DNA of 64,000 bases, taken from assembly GCF_030813695.1 (NCBI RefSeq), contig NZ_JAUSVA010000002.1, forward strand, positions 4,588,001 through 4,652,000. The letters are read 5' to 3'. This document shows positions 62,172 to 64,000 of this stretch, one piece after another; positions within the stretch are counted from its first letter, which is position 1; each line of letters begins with the position of its first letter. The notes under the pieces are model-generated. The model did not search any database, was not told the DNA's origin, and worked only from the letters and a program-made list of their open reading frames with translations. Position numbers and translations under genes: made by a program. This DNA comes from Kitasatospora herbaricolor. Its GTDB lineage: Bacteria > Actinomycetota > Actinomycetes > Streptomycetales > Streptomycetaceae.

Positions 62172-63572
62172 GCGCTTCGGGCGCTCCAGCAGCGCGGCCA
62201 CGTCGGCCAGCACCTTGGAGCCCAGCTCCCCGTCCACCAGGCGGTGGTCGAAGGAGAGCGCCAGCGTGGTCACCTGGCGCGGCACCACCTTGCCCTTGTG
62301 CACCCACGGCATGTCCCGGACCGCGCCGAAGGCCAGGATGGCGGCCTCGCCGGGGTTGAGGATCGGGGTGCCGGTGTCGACGCCGAAGACGCCGACGTTG
62401 GTGATGGTGACGGTGCCGCCCTGCATGTCGGCGGGCGAGGTCCGGCCCTGACGGGCGGTGTCCACCAGTTCGCCGAGCGCCGTGGCGAGGCCGGAGAGCG
62501 TCCGGGCGCCGGCGTCCTTGATGTTGGGCACGATCAGGCCGCGCGGGGTGGCCGCGGCGATGCCGAGGTTCACCTGCCCCTTGATGACGATCTCCTGCGC
62601 CGCCTCGTCCCACTGCGCGTTGATCTCGGGGTGCCGCTTGATCGCGGTCAGCAGGGCCTTGGCGACCAGCAGCAGCGGGCTGACCCGGACATCCCGGCCC
62701 AGCTCGCCGGTCTCCTTCAGCCGGCGGACGAACTTCATCGTGCGGGTGACGTCGACCTGGACGAACTCGGTGACGTGCGGGGCGGTGAAGGCCGAGGCCA
62801 CCATCGCCTGCGCGGTCGCCTTGCGGACGCCCTTGACCGGGATCCGCACGTCGCCGCCGGTCACGGCCGCCGCCCGGTCGTCCTGGACCACCTCGACGAC
62901 GGGCGCGGCCACCGGTGCCTGCGGGGCCGGGGCCACCACCGGCGCCGGCGCGAGGGCCGCGTGCACGTCCTCGCGGGTGATCACACCGTCCGGGCCGGTC
63001 GGGACGACCGTCCGCAGGTCGACGCCGAGGTCCTTGGCGAGCTTGCGCACCGGCGGCTTGGCCAGCGGCCGGTCGCCGACGGCCTGCTCGGGCAGCGCGA
63101 CGGGCGCCACCGGGGCGGGCGCGACGGCGGCCGGGGCCGCCGCCGTGCCGTTGGAGACGGCGACGGTGGTCTTGCGGGCCCGGCGCTGGGCGCCGCCGGT
63201 GCGCGGGCCGTAGCCGACCAGCACCTCTCGGCGCTCCGGCTCGGCGGGCTCGGCGGGCTCGCTCCGCACGACCGGCGCGGACGCCGGGGCGGCAGCGGCG
63301 GGGGCGGGTGCCCCGCCGGCCACCGCGACCGTGATGATCGCCGTGCCGACGTCGACCGTCGCGCCCGCGGGGAAGAACAGTTGCTCGACCGTCCCGGTGA
63401 AGGGGATCGGCAGCTCGACCGCGGCCTTGGCGGTCTCCACCTCACAGACGATCTGGCCGTCGGTGACGGGATCGCCGGGCTTGACGTACCAGGTCAGGAT
63501 CTCGGCCTCGGTGAGGCCCTCCCCGACGTCCGGCATCCTGAACTCGCGGAGCGAGCGAACTTCGGTGGTCAT
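62154..63572 (-). CDS. bkdC: Dihydrolipoamide acyltransferase (E2) of a branched-chain 2-oxoacid dehydrogenase
   Basis: 472 residues (473 if the first of two ATGs is used). A lipoyl domain (about 8-85) has the lipoyl-lysine in VCEVETAKAAVELP. A Pro/Ala-rich linker follows, then a peripheral-subunit-binding domain (VRKLAKDLGVDLRTVVPTG, about 190-225). A catalytic acyltransferase domain ends with the His-Asp motif SFDHRLVDGELG. The complex feeds branched-chain acyl-CoAs to fatty-acid and polyketide synthesis. ATG 63572 has the better spacing to AAGGAGCG than ATG 63575. Lies downstream of E1-beta, 14 bp away. Confidence 0.92.
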   Translation of the reverse strand: MTTEVRSLREFRMPDVGEGLTEAEILTWYVKPGDPVTDGQIVCEVETAKAAVELPIPFTGTVEQLFFPAGATVDVGTAIITVAVAGGAPAPAAAAPASAPVVRSEPAEPAEPERREVLVGYGPRTGGAQRRARKTTVAVSNGTAAAPAAVAPAPVAPVALPEQAVGDRPLAKPPVRKLAKDLGVDLRTVVPTGPDGVITREDVHAALAPAPVVAPAPQAPVAAPVVEVVQDDRAAAVTGGDVRIPVKGVRKATAQAMVASAFTAPHVTEFVQVDVTRTMKFVRRLKETGELGRDVRVSPLLLVAKALLTAIKRHPEINAQWDEAAQEIVIKGQVNLGIAAATPRGLIVPNIKDAGARTLSGLATALGELVDTARQGRTSPADMQGGTVTITNVGVFGVDTGTPILNPGEAAILAFGAVRDMPWVHKGKVVPRQVTTLALSFDHRLVDGELGSKVLADVAALLERPKRLITWG

Positions 63573-63586
63573 CATCGCTCCTTGGC

Positions 63587-64000
63587 TCAGTACGCGAACG
63601 AGCGGTCGACGGCGTCGAGCACACGGTCCAGATCGGGCAGGAAGGCCTCTTCCACCCGGGAGGGCGGGTACGGCGCGTGGAAGCCGCCGACCCGCAGGAC
63701 CGGCGCCTCCAGGTGGTAGAAGCAGCGCTCGGTGAGGCGGGCGGCCAGCTCGGCGCCCATGCCGAGGAAGACCGGTGCCTCGTGCACCACGATGGCGCGG
63801 CCGGTGCGCTTGACCGAGGCCTCCAGGGCCGCGAAGTCCACCGGGGACAGCGAGCGCAGGTCGACGACCTCCAGGCTGCGGCCGTCCTCCTGGGCCGCCG
63901 CGGCGGCGTCCAGGCAGACCTTGACCATCGGGCCGTACGCGATCAGCGTGGCGTCCGTGCCGCCGCGGGCGATCCGGGCGTCGTGCAGCGGCAGGTCGGC
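63587..64000 (-). CDS. bkdB: 2-oxoacid dehydrogenase E1-beta, 5' part outside window
   Basis: Last 137 residues of the E1-beta subunit of the branched-chain 2-oxoacid dehydrogenase. The frame is open to the right edge. Visible family landmarks are ARIARGGTDATLIAYGPMVK, VVDLRSLSPVDFAAL, VVHEAPVFLGMGAELAA and the ending VLRVGGFHAPYPPSRVEEAFLPD. The preceding E1-alpha gene is presumably further right. Fourteen bases from the E2 gene. Confidence 0.92.
   Translation of the reverse strand, partial: ADLPLHDARIARGGTDATLIAYGPMVKVCLDAAAAAQEDGRSLEVVDLRSLSPVDFAALEASVKRTGRAIVVHEAPVFLGMGAELAARLTERCFYHLEAPVLRVGGFHAPYPPSRVEEAFLPDLDRVLDAVDRSFAY

Overview
The window is high-GC chromosomal DNA (roughly 72-75% by eye) from a streptomycete-like actinomycete (Streptomyces, Kitasatospora or a close relative). 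The evidence is GTG/TTG starts, leaderless transcripts with a TAnnnT box 6-8 nt before the start codon, a parS site of the actinobacterial ParB type, an Lsr2 paralogue beside purSQL, mycothiol-type DinB proteins and LAXTG surface proteins. No rRNA, CRISPR array, transposase or integrase was found.

Region 1 (1-19989) is a biosynthetic gene cluster and the main discovery. All genes run rightward and many overlap by 1-14 bases: argH-like (cut by the window edge), argG-like, formyltransferase, EamA exporter, carB-, carA- and carC-like genes, peroxiredoxin, acyl/aryl-AMP ligase, acyl-CoA-dehydrogenase-like flavoprotein, PaiB-like flavin protein, an A-T-C peptide synthetase, a fold-III PLP decarboxylase, a Cy-A(Cys)-T-TE synthetase and a free carrier protein. 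The crotonase / beta-lactam synthetase / 2-oxoglutarate oxygenase trio matches the core that makes simple carbapenem-3-carboxylates in Gram-negatives. Here it is embedded in a cysteine-using NRPS pathway. I infer a carbapenem-peptide hybrid. The argG/argH/formyltransferase trio could turn an amine into a formamidine or a guanidine. I know of no described pathway with this combination, but could not search.

Region 2 (20535-27652) is core chromosome: DUF2617, a membrane-fused spermidine-synthase-like protein, an SRPBCC membrane protein, pyrE, dedA, fba and a DUF3151 protein. A perfect 42-bp palindrome with a parS core lies between convergent pyrE and dedA.

Region 3 (27835-34262) holds a secreted metzincin-like DUF3152 protein, two SUKH-like proteins, an NTPase and a sterol-carrier/DinB-type protein, with about 870 bp of non-coding DNA.

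Region 4 (34414-49172) is the purine block: purL-purQ-purS, the Lsr2 paralogue lsrL, two identical tRNA-Gly(GCC) genes, an ABC exporter with a two-component system, purC, an N,N-dimethylformamidase-like protein, a degenerate M48-like membrane protein, and purD.

Region 5 (49739-64000) is mixed: a SLATT membrane protein, a conserved hypothetical, a GntR regulator with a long tail, a nitrilase-family amidase, a DinB/MDMPI protein, an orphan Bro-N protein, an MFS transporter, a secreted M64 peptidase, two paralogous LAXTG surface proteins with almost identical leaders flanking a benE transporter, and the E2 and partial E1-beta genes of a branched-chain 2-oxoacid dehydrogenase.
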